Part shown: positions 1 to 10,202 of the stretch, piece by piece
Numbering within the stretch: position 1 is the first letter of the stretch
Layout of the letters: each line of letters starts with the position of its first letter
Source: Argyresthia goedartella
Lineage: Eukaryota > Arthropoda > Insecta > Lepidoptera > Argyresthiidae
Assembly: GCA_949825045.1 (NCBI GenBank)
Contig: OX463815.1
Span: 15,865,231-15,929,230 of the forward strand
Reading direction: 5' to 3'
DNA: 64,000 nucleotides
Position numbers and translations under genes: made by a program
The notes under the pieces: model-generated
Database searches by the model: none
Told to the model about the DNA's origin: nothing
The model's input: the letters and a program-made list of their open reading frames with translations, nothing else

Positions 1-170
1 TAGGGAAATTAAAAATTTAAGTTTTTGTGATATTTTGTGATATATTATCTTATGGTATACATTATTTTAAAGTGAACATAGTTAATATTCTTCAATTTAT
101 GTTTTCACTTTTATAATAAGCCTGTAACAGTTTTTTTAGGGTTGTGATTTTGACCCAGCAATTAATAAAA

Positions 171-520
171 ACCGGTCAAGTGCGAGTCTAAATCGCGCAC
201 GAAGGGTTCCGTACCACCGTTCAATGGAAGCGATGGTCTGGAGTGAATAGTTTGGATTTTACACAGCAAAATATTGTTTACAAAGTTATTGGTGCGGTTA
301 CTTTCACACTCCATGTACGTAACCAGGTGCATCCATAAGATTGTATGTGGTATTATTGAATGGGAGCCCCCTTAAATATTTACTGTGAAAATTTTAACTC
401 TCTAGCTAGCTAGGTTCTTGAGATACAGCCTGGTGACAGACGGACGGACGGACGGACGGACGGACAGCGAAGTCTTAGTAATAGGGTCCCGTTTGGAACC
501 CTTCGGGTACGGAAGCCTAA
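171..520 (+). repeat. Family A microsatellite-bearing repeat, copy 1
   Basis: The 5' part reads CACGAAGGGTTCCGTACC and the 3' part ends GGGTACGGAAGCCTAA, so the two ends carry an inverted GGTTCCGTACC / GGTACGGAACC pair. Between them lie the conserved phrases GAGATACAGCCTGGTGACAG and GTCTTAGTAATAGGGTCCCG, with a (GACG)n run at about 439-465. The same order occurs at 43427-43815 and, reversed, at 61413-61851 and 62476-62930. It has no coding capacity. It resembles microsatellite-associated interspersed elements known from Lepidoptera; the name is not certain. Confidence 0.85.
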
Positions 521-1173
521 TAATTGCAATATAAAATAATTTTCCGAGTTATTTGTTCTGTATATTATTATTATAATCAACCACTACTGTACACATACTG
601 TACATAATTATTACGGTAAGCCTCTTCTAACGTTCGTGGAGAATCGGAGACGACATTTAACGATTCAGCACTCTTGAGCAAATATTGACATTTACTCTTA
701 TACGTACTTTATTGGGAGCAACATGATCATAAATATGTATGGTTCACCTATAAATAACAGATCACTCATATTATTTATAGAATACTCGTGATCAAAATTA
801 AACTTTTTGTGAATTGCAAATTCCCCGTATTGATGTTTTCAAAAAGTGATTATTTAAATTGTAGCCATATAAAACACGTGAATAATTAAATTGCACAACC
901 ATTATTTTATCCTCCTATACTCCAGTCCAGGCCGTAAAAATGTGTAAAGTACCCAATTTGCCATATTTTTCTTACATGATTTTCTGTATTTTTACATGTG
1001 TATACGTCCGATTGAACATAGCATATTACCAGTAATTCCGTACCCTACCTACACCTACATACAGATCCTGCATGATACACAAGGGTCCTAGATAATCGAC
1101 GAAAAACCAACCCTTTGAGTGACATTTTCCCACACAACACATCAAAAAACAACAGAAATATAACTAAAACGGT
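521..1173. other. AT-rich stretch, nothing recognised
   Basis: I see no ORF, RNA gene or repeat match here. It lies just outside the 3' LTR of the minus-strand LTR element and is probably the old flanking DNA. Confidence 0.5.
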
Positions 1174-1561
1174 ATATTAGTCTCGCGGCTGGTGGCGCGA
1201 ATTTTAAAAAAGACAATTTTAATTAATAAAAAGTACTGCTCTAGAAAAGGGATCGTCTTAGACTGATTCTAAAAGCAAACGGCTACACATGGTTGGGATA
1301 TGTAAGACATATGACCCTTTTTGCTGTTTCAAGTTCAAAGATTTTTATTCATAATAGCACAAAAATTGATACTTAATGAACGTCATAACATAATCAAGCA
1401 AGCATAATAAAAAATTAGGTAGGTGCCTAATTGTTACATAATGTATAGGGTGCAATGAACTGGTTTAATACCAACTGGTTTCAGCATCCTATATGATAAT
1501 AGAAAAGCAAAAGATATAGTGTGCTGCAATAGTGGATTCTCTATTGTTGACTGCCAAAACT
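1174..1561 (-). repeat. 3' LTR of the errantivirus-like element
   Basis: On the minus strand this starts AGTTTTGGCAGTC right after a purine tract and ends near CCGCGAGACTAATA. It aligns along its length with 23296-23060 (shared pieces include CAATAGAG, AGCACAC, CATGGTTGGGA and AGCCGCGAGACT). About 150 bp near 1339-1487 is absent from the other copy, either an insertion here or a deletion there. Confidence 0.65.
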
Positions 1562-1578
1562 TCTCCCTCCTTTATTTC
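1562..1578 (-). other. Polypurine tract
   Basis: The minus strand reads AAAGGAGGGAGA directly before the LTR start AGTT. This is the expected position of the plus-strand primer of an LTR element, and it sets the orientation as minus and this LTR as the 3' one. Confidence 0.65.
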
Positions 1579-1624
1579 GAAGTTCTCTTTTGGAGAAGGA
1601 GAAACTTGAGCTCATAATCAGAAG

Positions 1625-2640
1625 AGCTAAGCATATATGCAAAAATTTACAAAAACATAAGTAGAATAATATAGAGTCTAATCTTCCAGATTCTGACACT
1701 TTTCACCGAAACAATGAATTTTTCACTTTCACTGTTTTCACTTTTCTTCAGGAGGTATGAAAGTAACTTGATGTCCGAGAGATCTTCGTCTTCTAGATTT
1801 ACAGGTTTCGACGAAGTTTCCTTTACTGGGATTTTTAGAATAGGTAGATTCACAATCGGCATCTTTGGGTAAGCAGCTATTTCAGTCGTTATTGTATGCA
1901 TCTTTAGACTGATGTTTCCAAATGGTAACTCACATAAATCACCTAATGTAAGCACATACGTTCCGTAAATTTACTGTCGATATACTTGGTTGGTACCTAC
2001 ACGTGCTGGAGAGTATCATATTATATTTACTGTAGAGGATCCATCTGCTTCGTTGTATGGGTTCAAGTTTTGTAGCTTCAATGGAATATCTCGGCATGGA
2101 CTTGTTGTGAGTGATACGATCGTTAACCTGTTTACTAGGATGTTAGGAAGGATTACAACAGTTTTATCGGAATTACTACCAATAGTATTAAAAAAAATGT
2201 TTATCATATTCCCTTTTGAGTATACTTTTAAAGCAATAGTTTGTTCTATTGTGCATACATAATCTTTTCATATTTATTTACCTGTCCTACGAGCTTTAAG
2301 ACCTTATCTGCTTTTACAGTGGATTGATGTACATAACATACCTAATCTACTCAATGCGAATGCGTTTCTATCTCATCCAGTTTAATGCGTATATACTGAA
2401 AGTTATGGAAGTTATACTTAAAATATATGAGATTAAAATTTGAGTTTTCGGATTCTTCCTTGTTAAGATTAGTGATGACCGTATTAATGTGAATGAGATT
2501 TTCATTTAATTTAATTGTAGATTTGGGTAATTTTTGAATTATTTTGGTGATCAGCTTTATTTGGTTTTTCATTTTCTTTTGTGATTTGCTGATTGTCTGG
2601 ATAATCTTATCGTATTTAATGGCATCGTTGTTAACAATAT
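1625..2640 (-). pseudogene. Env-like (baculovirus F-type) remnant
   Basis: Three minus-strand reading-frame pieces (2572-2351, 2207-2016, 1955-1647) lie in series between the integrase side and the 3' LTR, which is where env sits in errantiviruses. The first is rich in Asn, Ile and Leu with heptad-like spacing, as in the ectodomain of F-type fusion proteins. The last is followed directly by purine-rich sequence and the LTR. Stops and frame changes separate the pieces, and no furin site or intact membrane anchor could be identified with confidence. The call rests on position plus weak composition and could be wrong; the alternative is an unrelated gag-like or host sequence. It is not functional as read. 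Confidence 0.35.
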
Positions 2641-2820
2641 TTCCTTTGATCCGCGTTTAATTCTGTTTGCTGGCGCTACCTGGCTACCATGTCTAATCTA
2701 TGTTTCGTTATGTAAACTTCTTTTATTCTTAAATCTATAAAATAATGAGTGAGATTAAGCTTATCTGCTAACTTACTTAATTTCGGTGTTCGCAAAACAT
2801 TCCTATTTAGCACCAGCCAC

Positions 2821-3180
2821 AGCATCAGTTTCAATCATTTCCGAAAAAATGTACTTTAAGTGTTTTCTCCCATACAAAAAAAAACAACATTTTTTTTCTC
2901 CCGTGTGAAACCATCAACTCTCTCCATATTTTAATAAAGGGAGGTATACCGAAGACATTCCTATGTTTTATTTTTAAATTCCTGACATTAAGTGCCTATG
3001 AGCATCAGTTTCAATCATTTCCGAAAAAATGTACTTTAAGTGTTTTCTCCCATACAAAAAAAAACAACATTTTTTTTCTCCCGTGTGAAACCATCAACTC
3101 TCTCCATATTTTAATAAAGGGAGGTATACCGAAGACATTCCTATGTTTTATTTTTAAATTCCTGACATTAAGTGCCTATG
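2821..3180. repeat. Exact 180 bp tandem duplication
   Basis: Bases 2821-3000 and 3001-3180 are identical at every position, and identity extends 2 more bases. The unit starts AGCATCAGTTTCAATC and ends TAAGTGCCTATG. The flanks differ. Perfect identity means a very recent event or an assembly or editing artefact. Each unit is AT-rich with an A/T-run in the middle and no ORF. Confidence 0.97.
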
Positions 3181-3359
3181 AGTATGGAGGCCGATTTTTA
3201 GACCACTGTGCGTCGACGTCTCGTCAATGCTTTTGAGCGGTTATTGTGGTAGCTGAATCGGGCCTGATCTAGTTCACGCAAACAACATCGTATTGCAGGA
3301 AACAATAATTCCATCTGAGTTATTAATACCTATATAAACTTTATTTTAAGCGTCACATC

Positions 3360-4490
3360 TGCTCCGTTTAAGGATCGCAGCCAGGACTGCGACTCTGTTC
3401 GGCATATTTTTCTCGCTGCTTTTGAAAGTTGCTTTCGGCGAGGCTCACCAGGGTATCCCTATATATACGAAGACTGATGGGAAAATTTATAACATCGCCC
3501 TACTCAAGTCTAAGCGGTTTCACGAGGACTTGCACGTGGCTTTTGTTTCACACAGCGCAGAGGAACTCCAGTGCCTCATGGACAAGTTCTCAAGAGCGTG
3601 CACGATGTTCTCCATGTCGATCAACGCGAAAAAGACTGTTGTGCTAGCGCAGGGAGATGCGGCACCACTACAAATCTTACTGGACGGTACTCCGCTAGAC
3701 ATAGTTGACAGATTTTGCTACTTGGGGTCGCATGTCTCAAGCGATCTTTCACTTAACGTGGAGATCGATTCTCGCATCGGCAAAGCGGCCGCTATGTTTG
3801 GGAAATTACGTACAAGAGTATGGGACAATAAACATCTTACAGTGAGGACCAAAATGCTTGTATAACAAGCATGTGTCCTCATCACCATCTTGTACCGAGC
3901 AGAAAACCTGGACATGGTACGCAAAACACGAATGTCGAGTAAATACCTTCCACCTGCGCTGACTTCGGAGCATACTCGGTATAACGTGGAGGGACCGTAT
4001 CACAAACGACGAAGTGCTCAAGTTTGCACAATTGCACAGTATCACCGCCATGCTAAAGCAGAGACGGCTGCGGTGGCTCGGATATGTGTATCGTATGGAT
4101 CACACTCGTTTGCCTCGGCAAACTCTCCTGAGTAAAGTTGCGCATGCCAAGAGACCAGTCGGACGACCCCTGTTGCGTTTCAAGGATTGTGTCAAGCGCG
4201 ACATGTCCGCGTTTCAAATCGAACCTAACAGGTGGGAAGAGATCGCCGTTGTCCGAGAAACTTGGAGGAGAGTCGTCGCGGGAGGTCGCACTACACACGA
4301 AAGGGCCTGGTTCGATGATCTGGCTGCAAAAAGAGCGAAACGACATGCTTCACCACCCAGTCCGCATGCACCACCAGCATCAGCAGTGACACAACATGTG
4401 TGCCGTGCGTGTGGACGTGTCTGCTGCTCCAGGATCGGACTGCATAGACACGAGACGGTATTTAAGTATAAATCATCTTATCTATTATAG
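3360..4490 (+). pseudogene. LINE reverse transcriptase, C-terminal half, broken
   Basis: Frame 3422-3865 reads GIPIYTKTDGK, then AEELQCLMDKFSRAC, then FCYLGSHVSSDLSLNVEI, the usual order after the catalytic core of a non-LTR reverse transcriptase. The expected FADD box is degenerate (HEDL around residues 34-37). A stop at 3863-3865 and a frame change near 3940-3960 separate it from frame 4014-4490, which carries RRLRWLGYVYRMDHTRLPRQ, GRPLLRFKDC and a terminal CRACGRVCCSRIGLHRHE zinc-finger-like motif. That C-terminal Cys/His end is typical of a widespread insect LINE lineage. The 5' part (endonuclease and most of the RT) is missing. It is a dead 5'-truncated copy. Confidence 0.85.
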
Positions 4491-5109
4491 ATGTTAAAGG
4501 CCATAATTGATGATTGGTAAGCTTTATTCATAACATATCAAATACGATAATGTCAAGACAACACCACCAAGTATATTTTAGCCTTTCTCAGTTCGACTCA
4601 TCCGCCCGATGTCCAACGAGACGTTCGCGGCTATTCAAAGCTCTCATCTCATGGAACATTGCATGAAACAAAACCAGCCACTAACGAGACTTTTCCTAAA
4701 GCAAAAAAGAGTCTAGTATCGTCATTGAAAAATACGACGACTACGACGACACTAAAAATTTCTTAACATCAAGAGACCGGCTGACTGCATCATACTTAAA
4801 AATGAATTAAATTTATTTTCAGAATACTACATTCCTATAGATTTAAAGATAACCTAATTAACAACTCTGTAATCAAATAATATAATTAAAATATGTACCT
4901 ACTTGCCAGATATTTTAAGTTACAATGTATGTTACAAAAGTTGTTTTAAGTAAGTAACACTCGCCACTACAGATGAACTACTGGTATCCGTAGTGGCTAG
5001 ATAGCATTAAGTAATAGGAATTAATAAATGGCTAAAAAAACACAAATAACAGAAAAAAGTAAATACAAACAAAAGTCAACTAGTACCTTTCACACGGAAA
5101 ACCAGTCTC
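4491..5109. other. No gene recognised
   Basis: AT-rich DNA between two LINE fragments. The first bases may be the 3' untranslated tail of the preceding LINE; no microsatellite tail is clear. Confidence 0.4.
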
Positions 5110-5532
5110 TTGTACTTCACATACACCATCCCAGACCAACCTATCGAGCGTGTCCAGCTAGCCCGCGACCTTGGCGTGCATCTAAATCACCGATTAAATA
5201 TGAATGAGTATGTGGAAATAATTATAGGAAAAAGCTACAGCGTACATGAAAACCGTTTACAGACATCACATGTATCAAAAAGGTCTTCAATGCTTAAGTT
5301 CGCAGCACACTCGGATATGCCTCAAGTGTCTGAAGCTACACAGTCAGAAAAAATAAACTCATTAAACACCTTAACTATAAGAGCAAAAGATACGGTGGCG
5401 TTTGTGTTGCTGGACCGAACGGACGTGTCCCCTCGAGATCTCCCAAACGCATTTAAACAAACAATAGTTTTCATCCCCGGCGCGCGCCTTTTGTTCTGCC
5501 TCCGGAGGCCCGAAAACGAGCCTGGCTTATAG
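5110..5532 (+). pseudogene. Short Jockey-type LINE RT fragment
   Basis: The start of this 140-codon frame reads IPDQPIERVQLARDLGVHLN followed by HRLNMNEYVEIIIGKSY. The DLGV.L block followed by a His/Glu/Ile stretch is the post-catalytic thumb region of Jockey-group reverse transcriptases. After about residue 60 the similarity fades and the rest of the frame is probably not coding. No YADD box is present. Only this small piece of the element is left. Confidence 0.6.
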
Positions 5533-5830
5533 GCTGGCTTATACCGCGTGTTACTGTAAGGGTTACCTGGGGAATGTGCGCGATCCATCTAGGCACCTCA
5601 TCTGTGCAATACCACGCATTTCTGTGATTGTGATGATACTAGTGCGGTCAAGTGTAATGAATGCCCAGAGAACTGCGCGATACTCTTAGGCATCCCATCT
5701 GTGCAAGCCCTAGAATTTATTCTAGGCCAGGTACACGTCTGAGCCACGCAGCGACAGGCCGGCAGCGAGCGACGCCTACGCAACACACCCTCAACGCTAC
5801 TGCCTCCGCCACCACCGCCGCTAAACACAC
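5533..5830. other. GC-richer spacer before OTU-LINE copy A
   Basis: Contains two related phrases (AGGCACCTCATCTGTGCAAT at 5590 and GGCATCCCATCTGTGCAAG at 5689) and a CCGCC-rich patch at 5800-5822. It may be the upstream part of the OTU-LINE 5' region, but the second copy does not obviously match here. The short frames in it encode poly-Gly or poly-Arg and are not credible genes. Confidence 0.4.
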
Positions 5831-7280
5831 CAACCTGGTGAGATCATTCCGATTAGGACATCATTGATAGTGATTACCTACCTCTAACTTTATTTCTCTC
5901 AGCACCACTCGCCGCCTGACAATAATAAACCACCACTTACCGTGGCCGCGGTCGCCCCTATTGACTAAGGCATAATCACATTTATAGGTGCGTGATAGGC
6001 AGGATATAACAATTCCCTACCTACGCAATATCAAAATCAACTAATAAAACATTATATTGCTTTGCCTGAAAATAAATTCGAGATAATTCCACTCGAGATT
6101 TCTTTTCTCCTCATCTTCGAAAGACCATTCAAAACAGTCATTAACAATAACCTTCCACTAAACCCTGAAACTCTTTGAATAAGCCAACCCAAAACTTAAC
6201 AATCCTAGAATTATTTTTACGTAGCTAAACTGCAAATATACTAAACCCGACAATAAACAAAAACTAAACACGTGCATGCCATAAAAAGGCCATCTCACCA
6301 AATTCCCAGAAACTAGACAAAACAATTGACTCCCTCACACATCTGGCACCCATTCTATGGTGTCAGCCCATCTTGGAAATACCGGGAAACATTAGAATAA
6401 AAATAGATCGTAAAAGGCCAAACAGCGTCTCTCATCATACCGGCCGTACACCTCTTAGAAACAACCCACACACACATTCATATTAGCTAAAACAGCACGA
6501 GGCTCTCTCCTGTAGTAATATCTTACAATGGAAACTCTACCAATGCCCAGAGACGGAAACTGCCTGTTCCATGCAATTGCAGACCAAATCAACCATCTGT
6601 TTGGAGCGACATTCAACCATACCCACATCAGAAGCGACTTAGCTAGATACGTGGAAGCTAACAACAATTATCCACGCATCAAACATGCGATCGACGCACC
6701 AAACACAGAAGCTTTCACTGAGTACATAAAAAATCTCCACATACAGGGCACGTGGGGCGGTGAAGAAATTATCATAGCAGCCGCGGAGTTCTACGTAATA
6801 AGCGTAGCGATCTATCAACAAAATGGCCCATCAATCGTATATAGCCCCCAACAAGAATATAACTCAGTCGGAACTATCAACTTGACCTTTTCCGACAGCC
6901 ACTACGACAGCGCATACATAATAGAGCCCCAAAACGTAATCAACAACCTATCAACAACCAGTCAAATCTACATCGCAGCATCTCACTTTTCCCATACCAA
7001 AATACAGCGCGACTACCAAAGTACCCTCAAGTTCCACCCGCCCCAAAAACAGATAATATGATAGCGGTAAATCTAAACACCTTCCCCCGGCCTACCCAAA
7101 ATGCACAACTCAAGATAAGATGACCAATGACTTTGATACTTACCGTACCGACACATACACTCACACGCCACAAACACATGCATCCCCCTCCGCCGGGTCA
7201 GATACAACCGGGTACTTCATCTTTAGGGCCTTGTTCACGGACTGAACCTCGACCCAGGTCACGGACCTAACTAATATGCA
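5831..7280 (+). mobile_element. OTU-carrying LINE, copy A (5' part only)
   Basis: About 700 bp of presumed 5' untranslated region (starting near ACCTGGTGAGATC) precedes an OTU-domain ORF at 6528. The same order, with matching phrases (CCTGGTGAGATC, GCCATAAAAAGGCCATCTCACC against CATCATAAAAGGATCATTTC), recurs at 7335-8765 in copy B. Copy A ends after the OTU ORF without any endonuclease or reverse transcriptase, so it is 3'-truncated. That is unusual for LINEs, which normally lose the 5' end, and points to a deletion or recombination between copies. Confidence 0.6.
6528..7061 (+). CDS. OTU-family cysteine protease domain protein (from LINE)
   Basis: This 177-residue frame starts at a real ATG. 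Residues 8-14 read RDGNCLF, the OTU catalytic block with Asp9 and the nucleophile Cys12. Residues 74-80 read GTWGGEE, the conserved Trp-Gly-Gly loop, and 125-128 read HYDS with the catalytic His125. OTU proteases usually remove ubiquitin or ubiquitin-like modifiers; OTU domains are also known inside retroelements, where their job is unclear. The tail after residue 135 is Ser/Thr/Gln rich. The next-door copy B shows the same domain fused to a LINE endonuclease, so this is read as the N-terminal part of a LINE polyprotein that ends early at 7061. All catalytic residues look intact. Expression is unknown. Confidence 0.8.
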   Translation: METLPMPRDGNCLFHAIADQINHLFGATFNHTHIRSDLARYVEANNNYPRIKHAIDAPNTEAFTEYIKNLHIQGTWGGEEIIIAAAEFYVISVAIYQQNGPSIVYSPQQEYNSVGTINLTFSDSHYDSAYIIEPQNVINNLSTTSQIYIAASHFSHTKIQRDYQSTLKFHPPQKQII

Positions 7281-7964
7281 CTAATGAAGTGAATTGAAGT
7301 AGGTGATATCAGTGCAATGAGTCTCACTAGCTGAGCAACAACCTGGTGAGATCGCTGCGATTATGATAGCCCTAACTCAGATCAAAAGGCAAAACGAACT
7401 CTATATCTGGCCGGTAATCCCCTTCGTAATGCTAAATACCATTTCATAAACAGATACCACGCTCGCTTCAAATTACTACGCCAACTCCAAACTATTCCAT
7501 AGGCACAGTGCCGTACTAGTAGGTAGGAGATAGGTATACCTAAATACAAAACTAAGCAGGAACCTACCCAATAACAGTAAAACAAAACATAACCAATTCT
7601 AACTTTCTCCGGTCCGACAAGCCCACAAAAATAAAACAATAATGCAAGCCCGTCTACTACATAACTGCATATTCTGAGAAATAGCGAGAAACAGCAAACA
7701 ATTGCACATCATAAAAGGATCATTTCACCATCTTCCAGAAAACAGGCAATTAACAAAAGACTTCCACTGATAAACAATAACAACAATAAAATCGGAGACT
7801 TTTGTCCTAAGCGGCTCTCTACCGAGAATAAGGGCGCACGAAGATACGCACAAACTTTGACAATCGCAACCCGTACAATCTGTTAATCGTAGACAAAGGT
7901 AGTTCAAATAAATCACGCTATCTCTAAGTTCTTTCTTTCAACAACATCCCAAGAAGATAACTTA

Positions 7965-8765
7965 ATGGAAGCCTTACCAACGCTGAGATGGTAACTGCCT
8001 ATTCACCGCAATTGCTGACCAAATTAATCACCTATGTCAATTAACATGCAACCACACTCACGTTCGTAAGGACCTAGTTAAATATGTAGAAGAAAACGGC
8101 GATGAACAGAACAAAGCTCGCAATCACTGAGCCTGAAGTCCTTAACAACTCAACACTGAAAATCTACGCAATTACGGTACTTGGGCTGGAGAGGAGATTA
8201 TAATACCAGCTGCCGAATACTTTCTACTTAACGCAACAATCCACCAGCAAAATACACCATCGCTCACATTCACGCCCAAGAATCCAGCGGATGCAGTGAA
8301 ATCTATCAACCTCAACGTCACAGGACACCACTACGACAGCGTATACTTGCTTGAATCGCCAAATTTACCCACGGATCAAGCAACCGATAACCAAACTGAT
8401 AACACGATACTTTCGCCGATACTTAATGCAACACCCATGACCTCCTCAGGGTCAACCATAACATCAACAGAAGACATCCCAGACAACACCGGATATACGA
8501 TGATACGAAACAGCCCCATATTTAAACCACAGGTCACATGCGAGCGTATGCGCATTGCTACTTGGAAGGTTAGAGGATGCGCCGAAATAACTGAAAGACT
8601 CAACATTGACGCGGAATTGACTAACAAAAACATACACATAGCCTATATACAGGAAACAAACATGATAAATATGTCAAAACACTATCTCTGGTATCTGTAT
8701 GCTCGCATCGGACAAGACGCTATAAAGAAATACAGGAAAAAGGGAATTAGAGGAACAAACCTCCT
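7965..8765 (+). pseudogene. OTU domain fused to AP-type endonuclease, broken
   Basis: An ATG at 7965 matches the OTU start of copy A, but one base is missing before the catalytic block, so DGNCLFTAIADQ (7987 on) lies in another frame. Stops at 8128 and 8134 follow. The same frame then reads GTWAGEEIIIPAAEY (from 8176), HHYDSVYLLE (8326 on), a Thr/Ser-rich linker of about 65 residues, and MRIATWKVRGC (from 8548) plus NIHIAYIQETNM. The last two blocks are the N-terminus of LINE AP-like endonucleases; the usual Asn of TWNVRG is Lys here. OTU Asp, Cys and His codons are retained. Sequence after about 8768 in this frame is not endonuclease but antisense 3' UTR of LINE X. Confidence 0.75.
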
Positions 8766-8767
8766 TC

Positions 8768-9335
8768 ACAATATTGCACACAAATATTTTAAAAGTTACA
8801 TCAAAAGAAAATGCATGTACAAGGGCGAGCTTGTCTCTAAAAAGAGATTTCTTCCAGCAAAACAAGGCATAACAGGAATTGCTATCATAGAAGGGTAGGC
8901 AGTGCACAATAATTACTATAACTAAAATGCCTAGGAATAAATTAAAATATCTGTAAAATACAGATAGCAAATACGAAATAATTACCGATATATACATAAA
9001 CCTTACATATAATAAAATAAATACAATAACTTTTACGAAAGAGACATGTAGAGCTCTTTGATATGTTTCTTAAAAGAAAAAAGAGTCGGACTGTCTCTTA
9101 TAGTGCAAAGAAGTGCGTTCCACAGTCGGACCGCCCGCAACCTGAAAGAGCGTTTATACGCAGCGCTGCTGTGCCGCGGAGTAGCTAAAAGTGAATAATT
9201 AAATATCATCGGAGAACTGCTCATGGCAAACTTAAAACTAGAAAGACGAAAATTCTTATAAGAGACCCCATAAACAACCAGTGAATTGGACGTAGTTCCA
9301 ATACGAATCATAAACGAAATCAAATATCTCGGCAC
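8768..9335 (-). pseudogene. LINE X 3' end: RT C-terminus and 3' UTR
   Basis: The minus frame 9335-9033 reads FRLRAVRLWNALLCTIRDSP followed by FKKHIKELYMSLS, the extreme C-terminus of a Jockey/CR1-group reverse transcriptase. Downstream on the minus strand, 8900-8768 matches the 3' UTR of the copies at 46380-46510 and 53850-53985 (shared TTGCTGGAAGAGAT, GATAAGCTCGCCTTTGTACA and TTTGTGTGCAAT). It is a 5'-truncated insertion or rearranged piece inside OTU-LINE copy B. Confidence 0.75.
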
Positions 9336-9990
9336 ATATATTACGGCAGAACATAGGACACACTAAAAAAGAGGTGCCGGCAAGCCATATGCAATTCCAA
9401 GGCCCTAATGCATTTTATAAAGAAATCCAACATAGACTGAAATATAGTGCGCCTTATTTACAAAATGGTCATTGCACTGTTTATAAAATACGGACAAAAA
9501 GCGGCAACCCTCACTAAAGCAAACAGTTGACAGTCAGTATATGAACGCCTGATCCTCAGAGACATGTTTGAGAACGCCAGAAGCTATCCAAGATACCACA
9601 AAATTCATGACTACAGGGCAAAACGATAACCAACTGAATCAAAAACCACCGGATATGTTACTATACATATTCTGCGACGCCCACAACAGCACTTACTACA
9701 CGCTCCATTCAAATACGAAGCAAGGAAGAAGAAAGTCGGCCGACTTATATACACGAAAGATTTCCTTAAGCATGACATCAAATACTACGGTGAAGAACAC
9801 AGTTACTGGACAGAATCATCACACAACAGGGACGAAGTCAGGATGGCCTAGAGGCAAATATACCGTATCCCAGAAACAGACAGCAAAAGCGAAACTGGGA
9901 ACTTACCAGATAACCCAAACGAACACGACTCAGGAAACTCAGCTATTAACAATAACTGAAAATAGAAGGAAAACAAGAACTTGAAGAAAA
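9301..9990 (+). pseudogene. OTU-LINE reverse transcriptase C-terminal remnant
   Basis: Translation across 9304-9640 gives NEIKYLGTYIT and, after frame changes, FIKKSNIDWN, MVIALFIKYGQKAA and VYERLILRDMFENARSYPRY. IKYLG.YI is the standard block after the RT catalytic core, and what follows has the length and basic or aromatic character of a LINE thumb and C-terminal region. Further on, VGRLIYTKDFLKHDIKYYGE (9736 on) reads well in another frame. Multiple stops. It ends near 9990, where the longest open frame (9568-9984) is probably a shadow in part. Confidence 0.6.
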
Positions 9991-10202
9991 CAACAGCTGC
10001 TCTCCAAATCCCACATCCTCCCAATTCCTCATATCCTATATTGGCTTCAGGCTGAAGAGTCGGTCGATTGAATTCACTATCCTTCCTTCCTACAGAGCAG
10101 GTCATTCTGCCCCCCCTCAAAACTTGTGCCCTCTGGTATGCCGGCCGAAAGACCGGAACAGGTTTAGAACCCTGGCTGGAGAAGCACCATTCATTCATTC
10201 AT
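9991..10202 (+). other. Probable LINE 3' UTR ending in (ATTC)n
   Basis: Contains GGCCGAAAGACCGG and ends CATTCATTCATTCATA at 10189-10204, the sort of short tandem tail left at the 3' end of LINEs. The tail marks the boundary with the next LINE fragment. Confidence 0.45.

Larger units (their letters stand above)
7335..9990 (+). mobile_element. OTU-carrying LINE, copy B, interrupted
   Basis: Order: 5' region (7335-7964), OTU domain (7965-8400), endonuclease start (8548-8670), then an antisense LINE X fragment (about 8768-9300), then the reverse transcriptase C-terminal region (9301-about 9990). A run of ATTC at 10191-10202 may be a LINE 3' tail. Middle RT blocks, including the YxDD box, are missing. 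It supports a family architecture of OTU then endonuclease then RT. Several stops and frameshifts show it is dead. Confidence 0.65.

Noticed and set aside
3429..4389. Extra plus and minus ORFs over the LINE at 3.4-4.5 kb
   Set aside because: They are other-frame shadows of the RT C-terminus.
5598..5828. Minus ORF starting with poly-Gly
   Set aside because: It is the complement of a CCGCC-rich patch in the LINE leader; no domain.
6528..7061. OTU ORF as a host deubiquitinase gene
   Set aside because: The second copy shows it fused to a LINE endonuclease and both share a LINE-like leader.
8768..8898. C-terminal part of the 200-codon ORF as endonuclease continuation
   Set aside because: This part is antisense LINE X 3' UTR, which matches 46380-46510 and 53850-53985.
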